Source: Leekyejoonella antrihumi (GTDB lineage Bacteria > Actinomycetota > Actinomycetes > Actinomycetales > Dermatophilaceae). Taken from it: DNA of 64,000 nt. Positions 17,141 to 25,855 of this stretch are shown here, piece after piece (position 1 is the stretch's first letter; the number at the start of each line of letters is the position of its first letter). Under the pieces are notes generated by a model. It was not told where the DNA came from. It saw only the letters and a program-made list of their open reading frames with translations, and searched no databases. The translations under genes were made by a program, and so were the position numbers. The stretch spans positions 1 through 64,000 of the forward strand of contig NZ_VCQV01000021.1 in assembly GCF_007845645.1 (NCBI RefSeq). The letters run 5' to 3'.

Positions 17141-18107
17141 TGATTCCCTTTCCGGCGGCACGGGCCTGCTCCAGCAGGAGCCGGCCGACGGCGAGGTCCT
17201 GGATGCCCAGGCCCACCGACTTGAAGAGCGTAATGTCATCGCGGTCACGTCGCCCGGGAAGCATCCCGGCGACGACCGCACCGATCTCACCGCGCAGACC
17301 GTCGAGCGAGAGCGCGCCCTCAGTGATGGGGATCAGGATGTCGCCGGACTTCTCCCGCGCCGTCGGTAGGTGGTCGACGAAGACACCGGCCCTGGCCATG
17401 CCCGCGGTGTCGATCTCCCGTTCCTCGGGGCGGGGACGGGCCCCGACAGCGTTCACATGCAAACCGGGACGAAAGGACGCGCCGGTGACAACGGGAGTGC
17501 GCGCCGGAGTCAGGGTGCAGACCACGTCGGCGGACTCGACCACGGCATCGGGCGACTCGAGCTGCTTGACCTCCAGGCCGTGATGTCGCACCGCGTCCTG
17601 GAACCGCCTCGCAGTCTGGTCACTGCGGGTCCAGAACGTCACCCGTTCGAGCGGGAGCACCTCTCGAAGTGCTGCGACGTGCTCCACTCCGAGCGCACCC
17701 GCACCCACCAGCCCAAGCGTGCTGCTGTCTGTGCGAGCCAGATGCTTGGTGGCCACAGCGGTGGCTGCCGCGGTGCGCATCCTGGTCGGGATCGCCCCGT
17801 CGAGCATCGCCAGAACCTCGCCGGTCTCGCTAGAGACCAGGACGATGCTGGACCGCTGCGTCGGCAGGCCGGCTGCCGCGTTGGCGGGCACGTCCGCGAG
17901 AAGCTTGACCGAGGCGAGGCAGTCATTGCCGCTGAGCGCCGCCATCGGCAGGAACCCCGCGCCGTCGTCACCGATGCGCATCAGGGCAGGACCCGGCTGG
18001 ACCGCACTGCCGCGTGCGAGGTCACCCATCGCCCGCTCGACCGCATTTACAGCGGCGGCCATGTCGACAAGGCCTACCAGGTCCGAGCGGCGCAGAATGA
18101 GGGTCAT
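17121..18107 (-). CDS. Ornithine cyclodeaminase/mu-crystallin family protein
   Basis: This 328-residue protein belongs to the NAD(P)-dependent family that includes ornithine cyclodeaminase, ketimine reductase and related imine or amino-acid dehydrogenases. The Rossmann motif GLVGAGALGVEH is clear, as are the family's conserved TRMRTAAATAVATKHL segment and the NAVGARPRPEEREID region. Its ATG overlaps the upstream amidohydrolase stop by 4 nt, so the two proteins are made together. It probably acts on an amino acid, cyclic imine or ketimine produced by the neighbouring hydrolases. The family is firm but the reaction is not assignable from sequence. Confidence 0.85.
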   Translation of the reverse strand: MTLILRRSDLVGLVDMAAAVNAVERAMGDLARGSAVQPGPALMRIGDDGAGFLPMAALSGNDCLASVKLLADVPANAAAGLPTQRSSIVLVSSETGEVLAMLDGAIPTRMRTAAATAVATKHLARTDSSTLGLVGAGALGVEHVAALREVLPLERVTFWTRSDQTARRFQDAVRHHGLEVKQLESPDAVVESADVVCTLTPARTPVVTGASFRPGLHVNAVGARPRPEEREIDTAGMARAGVFVDHLPTAREKSGDILIPITEGALSLDGLRGEIGAVVAGMLPGRRDRDDITLFKSVGLGIQDLAVGRLLLEQARAAGKGISVDLGS

Positions 18108-19612
18108 CGCAGTCTCCTCTCGACCGAGGCGAGCTCCCGATCCTGCTGCAGGGGGAACGCAGGGAACGTCGACGGGAAGAGCTCGGCCTCGCTGCGATGC
18201 CTGACATCGCGGGAGGGGTACGCCGCTCGCATCCGCGCGAAGAGCTCCTGCCCCTGGGCGCGCAGGGCATTCGTGTCGATGCCGGGCAGGGCCCCGTCGC
18301 GCACGACCGTCCGGCCGGCCACCACCGAGTGGGTCACCTGACGGGCAGTTCCAGATAGCAGCAGGGTGCGGATCGGGTCATCGAGCGCGCCGTCACGAAT
18401 GTCGTTCAAGGAGAGGGCGATCAGGTCGGCCTGTGCACCAGGCTCCAACCGGCCGAGGTCGTCTCGCTTCAGCGCCGCGGCACCGCCGAGGGTGGCCGCG
18501 TCGAGGTAGTGCTCCGCGGGGGCTGCGTCGCGACGACCGTCGACCCACTTCGCGAGATGGACGCCGATATCCATGCCGCGGACCAGGTCCGGTGGGAACG
18601 AGTCGGTGCCGAGTGCGAGATTGACTCCGGCTGCACGGTATCGACCGAACGACTCCAGCACGTTGCCGTAGCGGAACGACGTGAGCGGGCAGTGGATCAC
18701 GCTCACCCCGGCCGCCGCCAGCCGTGACACGTCATGCCCAGGTTCGACGTCCGGGAGCAGGGAGCTCTGGTCGGTGAAGATCGCGTGCGGCACCAGCAGC
18801 CGGTCGTTCAGCAGCCCGGTGTGCTCGATCAGGTCGAGTGGGGTCATGCCGTGCCATCGCGTGATCAGCTCGCGCTCGAGCCGCCCCTGCATGGCATGCA
18901 ACCGCACCAGGGCGCCCCGCTCGGCCGACACCTGGGCCGTCGCACGCATCAGGTCAGCGTCCAGGGTCTCGATGCGACACGGCAGCAGCACACCGTTGAC
19001 CAGCGGATCCGCCTGTGTCGCACACCAGTCGAGAAACCGGATCGCGTCGCGCAGGCCCGCCTGCCCACGGGAGGGGTCACGGTAGATGTCGCGGGTCCCG
19101 TTGTCATCCACGACGTTGACGCCCGAGCGGTAGGACGGTCCGAGATAGCCGCGCAAGCCGACCCGGCGAGACGCCTCAGCCATCGCGATCAGGTCGTCGA
19201 AGCTCTCGGCCCACTCGCTGTGCACCTCTGACGCAATGGGCATGTAGGTGGTCACCCCGTGCAGGGCAAGCTGCGCGAGGGCATAGTCGCGGATCGCCAG
19301 ACGCTCCCGCGCAGAGAAGACCTGCCGGGCGCGCGCGGCATACTCGCGCGACCAGACGAGCCCGTCGGCAAGCGAGTCGCCCTGCCAGGAGTCGAGCATC
19401 AGGTGGTCGATGTCTGTCAGGGCGTCCAGGTCGATGAAGCCGGGCAGGACCAGAGACTCACCGAGGTCGAAGTGCTCGTCCACCGGACCCGGGAAGGACC
19501 GGCCCACGAAGATCAGCCGATCTCCCTCCCAGACGACCTCACCGTCGGTGAGCAGCGCATGGTGCCCATCGATGTGCGCAAGCACGTATCGCGCGGCTAC
19601 TCGAGATCGCAT
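18104..19612 (-). CDS. Amidohydrolase, atypical chlorohydrolase/deaminase-like
   Basis: This 502-residue protein is an amidohydrolase of the methylthioadenosine/SAH-deaminase and chlorohydrolase group. It starts with a small beta-sandwich segment, then LVLPGFIDLDALTDIDH where the metal-binding HxH would be expected (usual form GFIDxHxH). Later motifs are kept: a histidine in VRLHAMQG, one in LVPHAIFTDQ, and the Asp in ALGTDSFPPD. The loss of HxH is shared, as far as I recall, by a small subgroup. The ATG at 19612 has AGGAG 8 bases before it. It is the first gene of the four-gene operon. Confidence 0.8.
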   Translation of the reverse strand: MRSRVAARYVLAHIDGHHALLTDGEVVWEGDRLIFVGRSFPGPVDEHFDLGESLVLPGFIDLDALTDIDHLMLDSWQGDSLADGLVWSREYAARARQVFSARERLAIRDYALAQLALHGVTTYMPIASEVHSEWAESFDDLIAMAEASRRVGLRGYLGPSYRSGVNVVDDNGTRDIYRDPSRGQAGLRDAIRFLDWCATQADPLVNGVLLPCRIETLDADLMRATAQVSAERGALVRLHAMQGRLERELITRWHGMTPLDLIEHTGLLNDRLLVPHAIFTDQSSLLPDVEPGHDVSRLAAAGVSVIHCPLTSFRYGNVLESFGRYRAAGVNLALGTDSFPPDLVRGMDIGVHLAKWVDGRRDAAPAEHYLDAATLGGAAALKRDDLGRLEPGAQADLIALSLNDIRDGALDDPIRTLLLSGTARQVTHSVVAGRTVVRDGALPGIDTNALRAQGQELFARMRAAYPSRDVRHRSEAELFPSTFPAFPLQQDRELASVERRLR

Positions 19613-19656
19613 GGAGCACTCCTGAAACTTGGGGACATCGCCAAGTATAACCACAT

Positions 19657-19763
19657 TTGGTATTCCAACACTGGAGTCGACTTCTTCGTGAACGACCAAT
19701 TGACTGACTATTAGGGGTTTACTCGCCGCGCCCCGACCGCTAACTTCTCTTTTTGTATACCAA
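19657..19763. promoter_or_regulatory. Two related candidate GntR operators
   Basis: TTGGTATTCCAA at 19657-19668 and TTGTATACCAA at 19753-19763 share the same core in opposite orientation and resemble GntR/FCD-family operators such as TTGTATACAA. They lie in the 173-bp gap between the amidohydrolase operon and the DUF3100 gene; the second is 22 bases before the DUF3100 start codon. The likely binder is the GntR protein encoded at 16469-17140. Confidence 0.5.
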
Positions 19764-19785
19764 CTACTTTGGACAAGGACGTGCC

Positions 19786-21132
19786 ATGATCGACTCGCAA
19801 ACCGTCGCCGAGGTGCAGACCCCGACCCGAACCTCGACCAGCGCTGATTGGGTCACCGCTGTTGTCCTCTCCACTGCGATCTCGATCGCAGCTGTGCTCA
19901 TCGGTGAGCACTCCTTCCATCTGGGCACCGCAGTGATCGTGCTTGTGCCGATCATCTGGGCCGTGCTCATCGGCGGACTCATCGGTGTCCAACGAATCCG
20001 GCCGATCACCCCGGGCACCCGTGGGGTGGCGACGCTGCTCATCGAGGTCGGCATCATCCTCTTCCTGGCGCGCCTGGGCACCGGCATCGGGCCCTCACTC
20101 GCGGACATGGGCGAGATCGGACCCGCCATCATGCTGCAGGAGCTCGGCCACATTTTCGGCACCGTGATCCTCGCGCTGCCGGTCGCCGTCGGCATCGGCC
20201 TCGGGCGCGCGGCGGTCGGGGCCTGCTGGTCGATCGACCGCGAGTCCTTCCTGGCCTACGCGATCGAGCGCTTCGGCCTGAGGTCACCGGAATACCGCGG
20301 GGTGTTCTCCGTGTGGCTGCTGGGCACCCTCTTCGGTGCCGCATTCATCTCGCTGATCGCCGGGATCCTCGGCGGAATGGACATCTTCGACCCGCGGGCA
20401 CTGGCACTCGGCCTCGGTCTGGGGTCCGGATCCATGATGCTCGGCGGGGTCGGCGCGCTGTCGGTCATCTACCCCCAGCACAAGGCCGAGATCATCGCTC
20501 TCGCGGCCCTGTCCAACCTGGTGACCAACATCGTCGGCTTCTACGCCGGAGTCTTCATCTCCCTCCCGATGTGCCGCCGGCTCTACACTTTCTGGGCCCG
20601 CGTGTTCGGAAAGGCCGATAACGGCACAGACGCGACCGCAGCACGCGGCACCACAACCGGCGAGGCCATCACCTCAGTGGAAAAGGATCCAGCGCCGGCC
20701 ATGACCTGGCGCGTGGGAGTCCTGGTCTACGCCATCACCGCAGTCTGCGACCTCACCATCAACTGGGTCGGCACCAAAGCACTCCACTGGGACGACCTGA
20801 CCGGAATCGCCATACTGCTCGCCCTGACCTACATCTCGATCACCGTCTCGCAGAAGTTCCCGATGCTGCCCTCCAGCGTCGTCGTGCTAGCCCTCGCCAC
20901 CATCGTGTCGGCGCCGTTCTTCCCGGTCGCACATCTGGTGGTGACCAGCATGAGCGGACTTGACGTGATCATGACCGGCCTCGCCGTCATCGCCCTCATC
21001 GGCCTCACACTCGGCCGGGACGTTGCCGCGCTCAAGTCCCTCAGCTGGAAGGTCGTCATCGTCGCGCTCATCACCTACACCGCATCCTTCGTGGCCGCCG
21101 CGACAATCTCACAGTTCACGCTGCACCTGTGA
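19786..21132 (+). CDS. DUF3100 family membrane transporter-like protein
   Basis: This 448-residue protein has about ten hydrophobic helices in two halves separated by a polar loop near residues 275-310 (EKDPAPAMTWRVGVL follows it). Its glycine-rich helix LALGLGLGSGSMMLGGVGAL and the segment LSNLVTNIVGFYAGVFISLP resemble DUF3100 proteins, which are of unknown function and look like secondary carriers. The ATG at 19786 is preceded by AAGGA; an in-frame TTG eleven codons upstream lies inside the operator and is rejected. Divergence from the amidohydrolase operon with shared operators suggests it imports that pathway's substrate or exports a product. Confidence 0.75.
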   Translation: MIDSQTVAEVQTPTRTSTSADWVTAVVLSTAISIAAVLIGEHSFHLGTAVIVLVPIIWAVLIGGLIGVQRIRPITPGTRGVATLLIEVGIILFLARLGTGIGPSLADMGEIGPAIMLQELGHIFGTVILALPVAVGIGLGRAAVGACWSIDRESFLAYAIERFGLRSPEYRGVFSVWLLGTLFGAAFISLIAGILGGMDIFDPRALALGLGLGSGSMMLGGVGALSVIYPQHKAEIIALAALSNLVTNIVGFYAGVFISLPMCRRLYTFWARVFGKADNGTDATAARGTTTGEAITSVEKDPAPAMTWRVGVLVYAITAVCDLTINWVGTKALHWDDLTGIAILLALTYISITVSQKFPMLPSSVVVLALATIVSAPFFPVAHLVVTSMSGLDVIMTGLAVIALIGLTLGRDVAALKSLSWKVVIVALITYTASFVAAATISQFTLHL

Positions 21133-21150
21133 CCGCCCGACGGCATCGGC

Positions 21151-21437
21151 ATGTTCTGCCTTCGCGGTGCTCTACCGCTCTCACGCATGTGTCCACAAGA
21201 CGGGGGTCTGGCCCTTGCACTTACCTTCGTTGGACTCGCAGCACTGATCGTCGTCTGCCTGCATTCAATTGGCAATACACCGGTCGGCGCCGGCGTCGAG
21301 TGGCAGCGCCCTGTCGGCGACCGCCTACGCGACCCACGGGTGGAACGGCGTATGCCTGTTGGGCGCAGCATTTCCGAGCGTCGGGCTGCTCGTCTGGTTC
21401 CTCGAGATGCTGCGCCGGCGGGTGCTACGGTCACGAC
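21151..21437 (+). pseudogene. Major facilitator transporter C-terminal remnant
   Basis: Two short frames resemble the end of an MFS permease. One holds a hydrophobic helix (GLALALTFVGLAALIVVCLH). The other, starting in frame about 100 bases later, reads SGSALSATAYATHGWNGVCL and then LGAAFPSVGLLVWFLEMLRRR, like the last two helices of such permeases. No single frame covers both. Decay product is the best reading, with modest confidence in the family. Confidence 0.4.
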
Positions 21438-21701
21438 GTGACCGTCATGATCGACCCGCCGTCCTGGCCGGCGCATGACCGCGTGTGGTCACATCTGGTC
21501 AGCGACACCTCCTACACCGAGCTGCACCGGTTGGCCGAGCAGGCCGGACTCTCCCCGCGACTGTTCGACGGCGACCACTACGACGTCCCGCAGGAGCGGT
21601 ACGCCCGGGCGGTCGCGGCGGGCGCGGTCGAGGTGGACGGGCATGAGCTCATTCGACGGCTCATCGACAGCGGTCTGCGCATCCGCAAGAAGCAGCGGTA
21701 G
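21438..21701 (+). CDS. DUF4031 domain protein
   Basis: This small 87-residue cytoplasmic protein reads VTVMIDPPSWPAHDRVWSHL and later PRLFDGDHYDVPQERY and LIRRLIDSGLRIRKKQR. Those are the conserved blocks of DUF4031, a family of unknown function widespread in actinobacteria. The start is a GTG at 21438, immediately before the conserved MIDPP motif; an ATG three codons later is possible. It heads a small cluster with the SRPBCC and HIT genes. Confidence 0.8.
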   Translation: MTVMIDPPSWPAHDRVWSHLVSDTSYTELHRLAEQAGLSPRLFDGDHYDVPQERYARAVAAGAVEVDGHELIRRLIDSGLRIRKKQR

Positions 21702-21758
21702 GCGCCGCGCCGCCGACCACCGACGATCCATCCGACCCCACCCCACAGGAGACGCTGT

Positions 21759-22217
21759 ATGCCGCAGGACCTGCAGGCCTCGATCGACATCGACGCACCG
21801 CCGTCCGACGTGTGGAGCGTCGTCCACGACCTGACCCGGATGCCCGAATGGAGCCCGCAGTGCCGCCGGGTGCTTGCCCGCGGTCCGATCCGGCAGGGGT
21901 CCAGGATGATCAACCTCAACCGCGCCGGCTGGAAGGTGTGGCCCACGCGCAGCGTCGTGACCGACTTCGACGAGGGCCGCACGGTCGGGTTCCGAGTCGC
22001 CGACAACAACACCCGGTGGGTGTTCGACCTGGAGGGGCTCGATGACGGTGCGCGCACCCGCCTGATCGAGCGCCGGGACGTCAGCGACGGGACCACCGCT
22101 ATCTCCAGGCGGCTGATCGACACGTTCCTCGGTGGTGAGCAGGAGTTCGAGAAGGACCTGCTCTCGGGCATCCGGCAGACCCTGGCGGGCATCAAGCAGA
22201 CCGTTGAGAGCACCTGA
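21759..22217 (+). CDS. SRPBCC family (polyketide cyclase/START-like) protein
   Basis: This 152-residue protein has the helix-grip pattern of the SRPBCC superfamily: an N-terminal strand (LQASIDIDAPPSDVWSVVHD), PEWSPQCRRV, a central run of strands and a long C-terminal helix (FEKDLLSGIRQTLAGIKQTV). Such proteins bind hydrophobic ligands in the cytoplasm. AGGAG lies 10 bases before the ATG. The ligand cannot be told from sequence. Confidence 0.8.
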   Translation: MPQDLQASIDIDAPPSDVWSVVHDLTRMPEWSPQCRRVLARGPIRQGSRMINLNRAGWKVWPTRSVVTDFDEGRTVGFRVADNNTRWVFDLEGLDDGARTRLIERRDVSDGTTAISRRLIDTFLGGEQEFEKDLLSGIRQTLAGIKQTVEST

Positions 22218-22230
22218 CAGGGCGCGTTCC

Positions 22231-22647
22231 GTGTGCATCTTCTGCGACATCGTGGAGCATCGGGTCGACGCGAACATCGTCCGTGCGACGTCGACCACGG
22301 TCACGTTCCTGGATCGCCGGCCGGTCTTCAAGGGGCATGTCCTCGTCGTTCCGCGCATCCATGTTGTCACCCTGCCGGACCTGCCGGCGGACGCCGTGGG
22401 GGCATTCTTCCGGGATGTCCAAGCCGCCTCCGACGTGCTGCCTCAGGCATGCGACGCGCAGGGCAGCTTCGTTGCCATCAACAATGTCGTGTCTCAGAGC
22501 GTGGCGCACCTGCACTGTCACGTGGTCCCCCGCACCAAGGGTGACGGTCTACGCGGCTTCTTCTGGCCACGAACGCGCTACGCTGTGGGCGAGGCCGACG
22601 CATACGCCTCGCGGATTGCCGCCGCCTTCGGCGCGCGCGGCTGGTAG
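22231..22647 (+). CDS. HIT family hydrolase
   Basis: This 138-residue protein is a histidine-triad nucleotide hydrolase or transferase. It begins with the zinc-type CIFC motif, has the conserved FKGHVLVVPRIHVVTLPDL block and ends with the triad HLHCHVVPR that holds the catalytic histidine. The GTG at 22231 puts the usual CIFC motif right at the N-terminus; an in-frame TTG at 22204 overlapping the SRPBCC gene is an alternative. It likely hydrolyses adenylated phosphoramidates or similar nucleotides. Confidence 0.85.
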   Translation: MCIFCDIVEHRVDANIVRATSTTVTFLDRRPVFKGHVLVVPRIHVVTLPDLPADAVGAFFRDVQAASDVLPQACDAQGSFVAINNVVSQSVAHLHCHVVPRTKGDGLRGFFWPRTRYAVGEADAYASRIAAAFGARGW

Positions 22648-22812
22648 CACACGCCCCTGCACGCGCGAATCATGAGCGTTCCCAAGTGTTCTCATCTGGT
22701 GATCAGCAACTTCCCAGGCCACCGCCCTAGCGTGGTGACTGGTGGACCAGGAACGGTCCGCGACGACGGACGGCCATACGGCTACCGCCGCCAGGTTGAT
22801 CGGAAGCAGGCC

Positions 22813-23682
22813 ATGATGGAAGGCACACTCCGCCCCGGCAGCATCGTCGTAGGCGTCGACACCTCCCAGGCGTCGATGATCGCTCTCGACTGGGCGACGA
22901 CCCTGGCGCAGCAGACCCGCGCGCCGATGCACCTCATTCACGGATTCAGTCCCGACCGCCCCGACTGGGCATTCGGGATGGGCGCCGACGACGACCACTT
23001 CCACCGCGCCGGAGAGCGCGTCCTGAATCGAGCTCGCAACAGGATCCAGCTCCGGGACAGGATGATCCAGGTCAGCACCGGCCTCACGGGCAGCTATCCC
23101 GCGGCTGCGATGGTCCGGGCGAGTGCGCTGGCCAGCATGGTCGTCGTCGGCTCGCACGGCGACAGCCTGCTGCACATCTCGTCGATCGGTGAGACCGCGC
23201 ATCAGATCGCCGGGCACGCTGCCTGTCCGGTGGCCGTGGTCCGCACGGACTTGAACCTGGAGAACGAATACCGGCGCATTCTCGTCGGTGTCGACCGGTC
23301 CGAGCTGTCCGGAAAGGCACTCGGATGGGCCTTCAGTCAGGCCGAACGCATCAACGCCGAGGTACTCGCCATCCACGCGTGGCAGCCGCGCGACGCCCAA
23401 GACCCCGGCCTCGGCTCCGCCGAGTGGCCGTCCTACGCCGATGCATGCCGGGAGATGATCGAGTCCAAGATCGCCGACCAGCGCGCTCAGCACCCCGGAG
23501 TCAAGGTGATGACCGAGGTCTTCCAGGGCAATCCGACCCGCGCACTTGTCACCGAGTCACACGCCAGCGACCTGGTGGTCCTGGGCGCCCGCGGCGACGG
23601 AGGCTTCGATGGACTGCACCTGGGCCGCGTTGCCCGCGATGCGCTCAGCCACTCCACCTGCCCCGTCGTGGTCATGCACTAG
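22813..23682 (+). CDS. Tandem universal stress protein
   Basis: This 289-residue protein carries two UspA domains in tandem. The first begins SIVVGVDTSQASMIALDWA and ends with VVVGSHGDS plus CPVAVVRTDL; the second begins RILVGVDRSELSGKALGWA and ends VVLGARGDGG plus CPVVVMH. The G-2x-G-9x-G type ATP-binding pattern is partly kept in both. ATG 22813 is chosen because homology starts right after it; 47 upstream in-frame codons are non-conserved. Its stop codon overlaps the stop of the convergent oligopeptidase gene (shared CTAG). Confidence 0.88.
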   Translation: MMEGTLRPGSIVVGVDTSQASMIALDWATTLAQQTRAPMHLIHGFSPDRPDWAFGMGADDDHFHRAGERVLNRARNRIQLRDRMIQVSTGLTGSYPAAAMVRASALASMVVVGSHGDSLLHISSIGETAHQIAGHAACPVAVVRTDLNLENEYRRILVGVDRSELSGKALGWAFSQAERINAEVLAIHAWQPRDAQDPGLGSAEWPSYADACREMIESKIADQRAQHPGVKVMTEVFQGNPTRALVTESHASDLVVLGARGDGGFDGLHLGRVARDALSHSTCPVVVMH

Positions 23683-25808
23683 ATCTGCAACAGCTCCGTC
23701 GCGCCGATCTGGTCCAGCAGGAACGCCGACTCCTCCGACACCTGCCTCCAGGTGTCGTACCGCCCGCTCTTGCCACCGTGACCGGCGATCATCTCGATCT
23801 TGAACAGGATCGGGCGCTGCGCCTGGTCGCTGGTCACGGTGCTCCGCAGCACCTGCACCCACTTCGCCGGTTCGGTGAACATCACCCGGGTGTCGTTGAG
23901 GCTGGTCGTCGCCAGCACCGCCGGATACGCGGTGGACCGCACGTTCTCATACGGCGTGTACGACTTCATGTAGGCATACACGTCAGGGTCGGCCAAGGGG
24001 TTTCCCCACTCCTCCCACTCGGCCACGGTCAGTGGCATCGACGGGTCCAGGATCGTTGTCAGGGCATCCACGAACGGCACGGCCGCATGGACCGCGCGAA
24101 AGAGCTCGGGTGCCAGGTTGACAGCGGCGCCGATCAGCAACCCTCCAGCCGAACCACCCTCTGCAGCAAGACGATCCGATGCCACCCAGCCGGAGTCCAC
24201 GAGGTATCTGCCAGCAGCGACGAAATCCGTGAACGTGTTCTTCTTGGCGAGCATCTTGCCGCTGTCGTACCAGCTGCGTCCCATCTCTCCGCCACCTCGG
24301 ATGTGCGCGACTGCGCACACCACACCACGGTCGAGCATCGACAGTCGGCGAGCCGAGAAGTAGGGGTCCATGCTGATCTCGTAGGACCCGTACCCATAGA
24401 GGAAACCCGCGTTCGTGCCGTCCTTCGACACGTCACGGTGCCGCACCAGCGAGACCGGCACCGCGACGCCGTCCTCGGCGGCGACCCAGACCCGTTCCTC
24501 GATGTACTGCTTCTGGTCATAGCCCGGGACCGTCCGCTGCTTCAGCAGGGTCAGCTTGCCGCCGGTCACCTCGAGGTCGTAGACCGAACGCGGTGTCAAG
24601 TAGGACTCGAGGACCAACTGAACTGCATCGGTGTCGTAGGCCGGGTTGTCCCCCACCGCGACGGTGCAGGTCTCCCCGTCCAGACCCGTCCCCGACGGAC
24701 GCCCGAATCCGGCCGGGAGCTTCGGGATGATCCGCACCGTCGGGAGACCGTTGCTGCGCATCGAGATCACCAGACAGGTGGAGAACGCCTGGACCCCGAG
24801 GATGCGCTCCCCCTCGGCGCCGGTCAGCAGTGGCGTCCAGTGCGCCCTCGCCGGCCGAGACAGTGGCGCGGTGGCCACGTCGAAGTCCGCCCGGTCTCCG
24901 TTGTGCACGATGAGGATCTGCTCACCATCCACGTCCGCTGCATAGTCCAGGCCATCCACCCGCGGCTGGACCGAGCGCAGCTCACCGGTCGGGTCGGACA
25001 GATCGAGCAACCAGGTCTCCCCCACGGTTGCCGACCGCGCCCCGACCAGGAGCCAGCGCTCATCACTGGACATCTCGATGCCGACGTTGAACAACTCATC
25101 GTCTTCCTGGAGCACGAGGTCGTCGTCCTCCGCCGGCGCACCGATGCGGTGTCTCCAGACCTGATGCTGTCGCCACGCGTCATCAGCACGCGTGTAGAAG
25201 ACATACTCTCCATCCCGTGACCACACCAGGCCGTAGCCCAGCCCGGTGAGCGCCTCGTCGACCATCGCGCCGGTGGACAGGTCACGCGCCTGTAAGGCGT
25301 AACGCTCATCACCGCGGACGTCGTAGAGCACCGCCATACGCGTGGAGTCGTGGCTGATCTCCAGGCCACCGAGCTGGTAGAACTCGCTCCCCTGCGCCTC
25401 ATGATTGACATCGAGCAGGACCTGCTCACCGATGATCTCGGACTCGGGGTCCGGCACCGGTCGCTGTTCGCCCTTGACGTAGGGCGCCCGGCAGTGGCAT
25501 GGGTACTGGGCGCCCTCCGTGGTCCGCGAGTAGTACCACCACGGGCCGATCCGCACGGGCACCGTGAGGTCGGTCTCCTGGGTGTGCGAGCGCAGCTCGG
25601 AGAACAGCCTGTCGGCGACCGGCTTCAGTGGCTCCAGCCACGACTCGGCGTAGGCATTCTCCGCCTCGAGGTGGGAGATGACCTGTGGATCCTGCGGATC
25701 GGCAAGCCACGTATAGGGATCGGAAAAGCGGTCTCCGTGGTGCTCGCGCACGTGGTCGGTCTGCTTTGCCCTGGGCGGCTGGATGGGATGCTGGTTCTGC
25801 AGGCTCAC
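23679..25808 (-). CDS. ptrB: Oligopeptidase B (S9A serine peptidase)
   Basis: This 709-residue cytoplasmic peptidase cleaves short peptides after basic residues. It has an N-terminal beta-propeller (about residues 60-420) and a C-terminal alpha/beta hydrolase domain. Catalytic parts are visible: the nucleophile in AEGGSAGGLLIGA, the Asp in TTSLNDTRVMF and the His in MIAGHGGKSGRYD. The stretch GVVCAVAHIRGGGEMGRSWY is diagnostic of the prolyl-oligopeptidase/OpdB group. The GTG at 25808 (SLQNQHPIQPP) is chosen; another in-frame GTG lies 9 bases upstream, inside a palindrome. It follows the sugar ABC permease gene by 47 bases on the same strand and may be read with it. Confidence 0.88.
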   Translation of the reverse strand: MSLQNQHPIQPPRAKQTDHVREHHGDRFSDPYTWLADPQDPQVISHLEAENAYAESWLEPLKPVADRLFSELRSHTQETDLTVPVRIGPWWYYSRTTEGAQYPCHCRAPYVKGEQRPVPDPESEIIGEQVLLDVNHEAQGSEFYQLGGLEISHDSTRMAVLYDVRGDERYALQARDLSTGAMVDEALTGLGYGLVWSRDGEYVFYTRADDAWRQHQVWRHRIGAPAEDDDLVLQEDDELFNVGIEMSSDERWLLVGARSATVGETWLLDLSDPTGELRSVQPRVDGLDYAADVDGEQILIVHNGDRADFDVATAPLSRPARAHWTPLLTGAEGERILGVQAFSTCLVISMRSNGLPTVRIIPKLPAGFGRPSGTGLDGETCTVAVGDNPAYDTDAVQLVLESYLTPRSVYDLEVTGGKLTLLKQRTVPGYDQKQYIEERVWVAAEDGVAVPVSLVRHRDVSKDGTNAGFLYGYGSYEISMDPYFSARRLSMLDRGVVCAVAHIRGGGEMGRSWYDSGKMLAKKNTFTDFVAAGRYLVDSGWVASDRLAAEGGSAGGLLIGAAVNLAPELFRAVHAAVPFVDALTTILDPSMPLTVAEWEEWGNPLADPDVYAYMKSYTPYENVRSTAYPAVLATTSLNDTRVMFTEPAKWVQVLRSTVTSDQAQRPILFKIEMIAGHGGKSGRYDTWRQVSEESAFLLDQIGATELLQI

Positions 25809-25812
25809 CCAT

Positions 25813-25828
25813 GCCACGCTAGCGTGGC
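25813..25828. promoter_or_regulatory. 16-bp perfect palindrome at ptrB start
   Basis: GCCACGCTAGCGTGGC is a perfect palindrome ending 5 bases before the chosen GTG of the oligopeptidase gene. It would fit an operator or a small hairpin controlling ptrB translation. What binds it is unknown. Confidence 0.4.
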
Positions 25829-25855
25829 GCGCCCGCCGGCAGGTCAGAGCCCCGC

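Noticed and set aside
22648-22812. DosR-type box before the universal stress protein gene
   Set aside because: Sequence upstream contains GGGAAC-like bits but no convincing 20-bp palindrome of that class.
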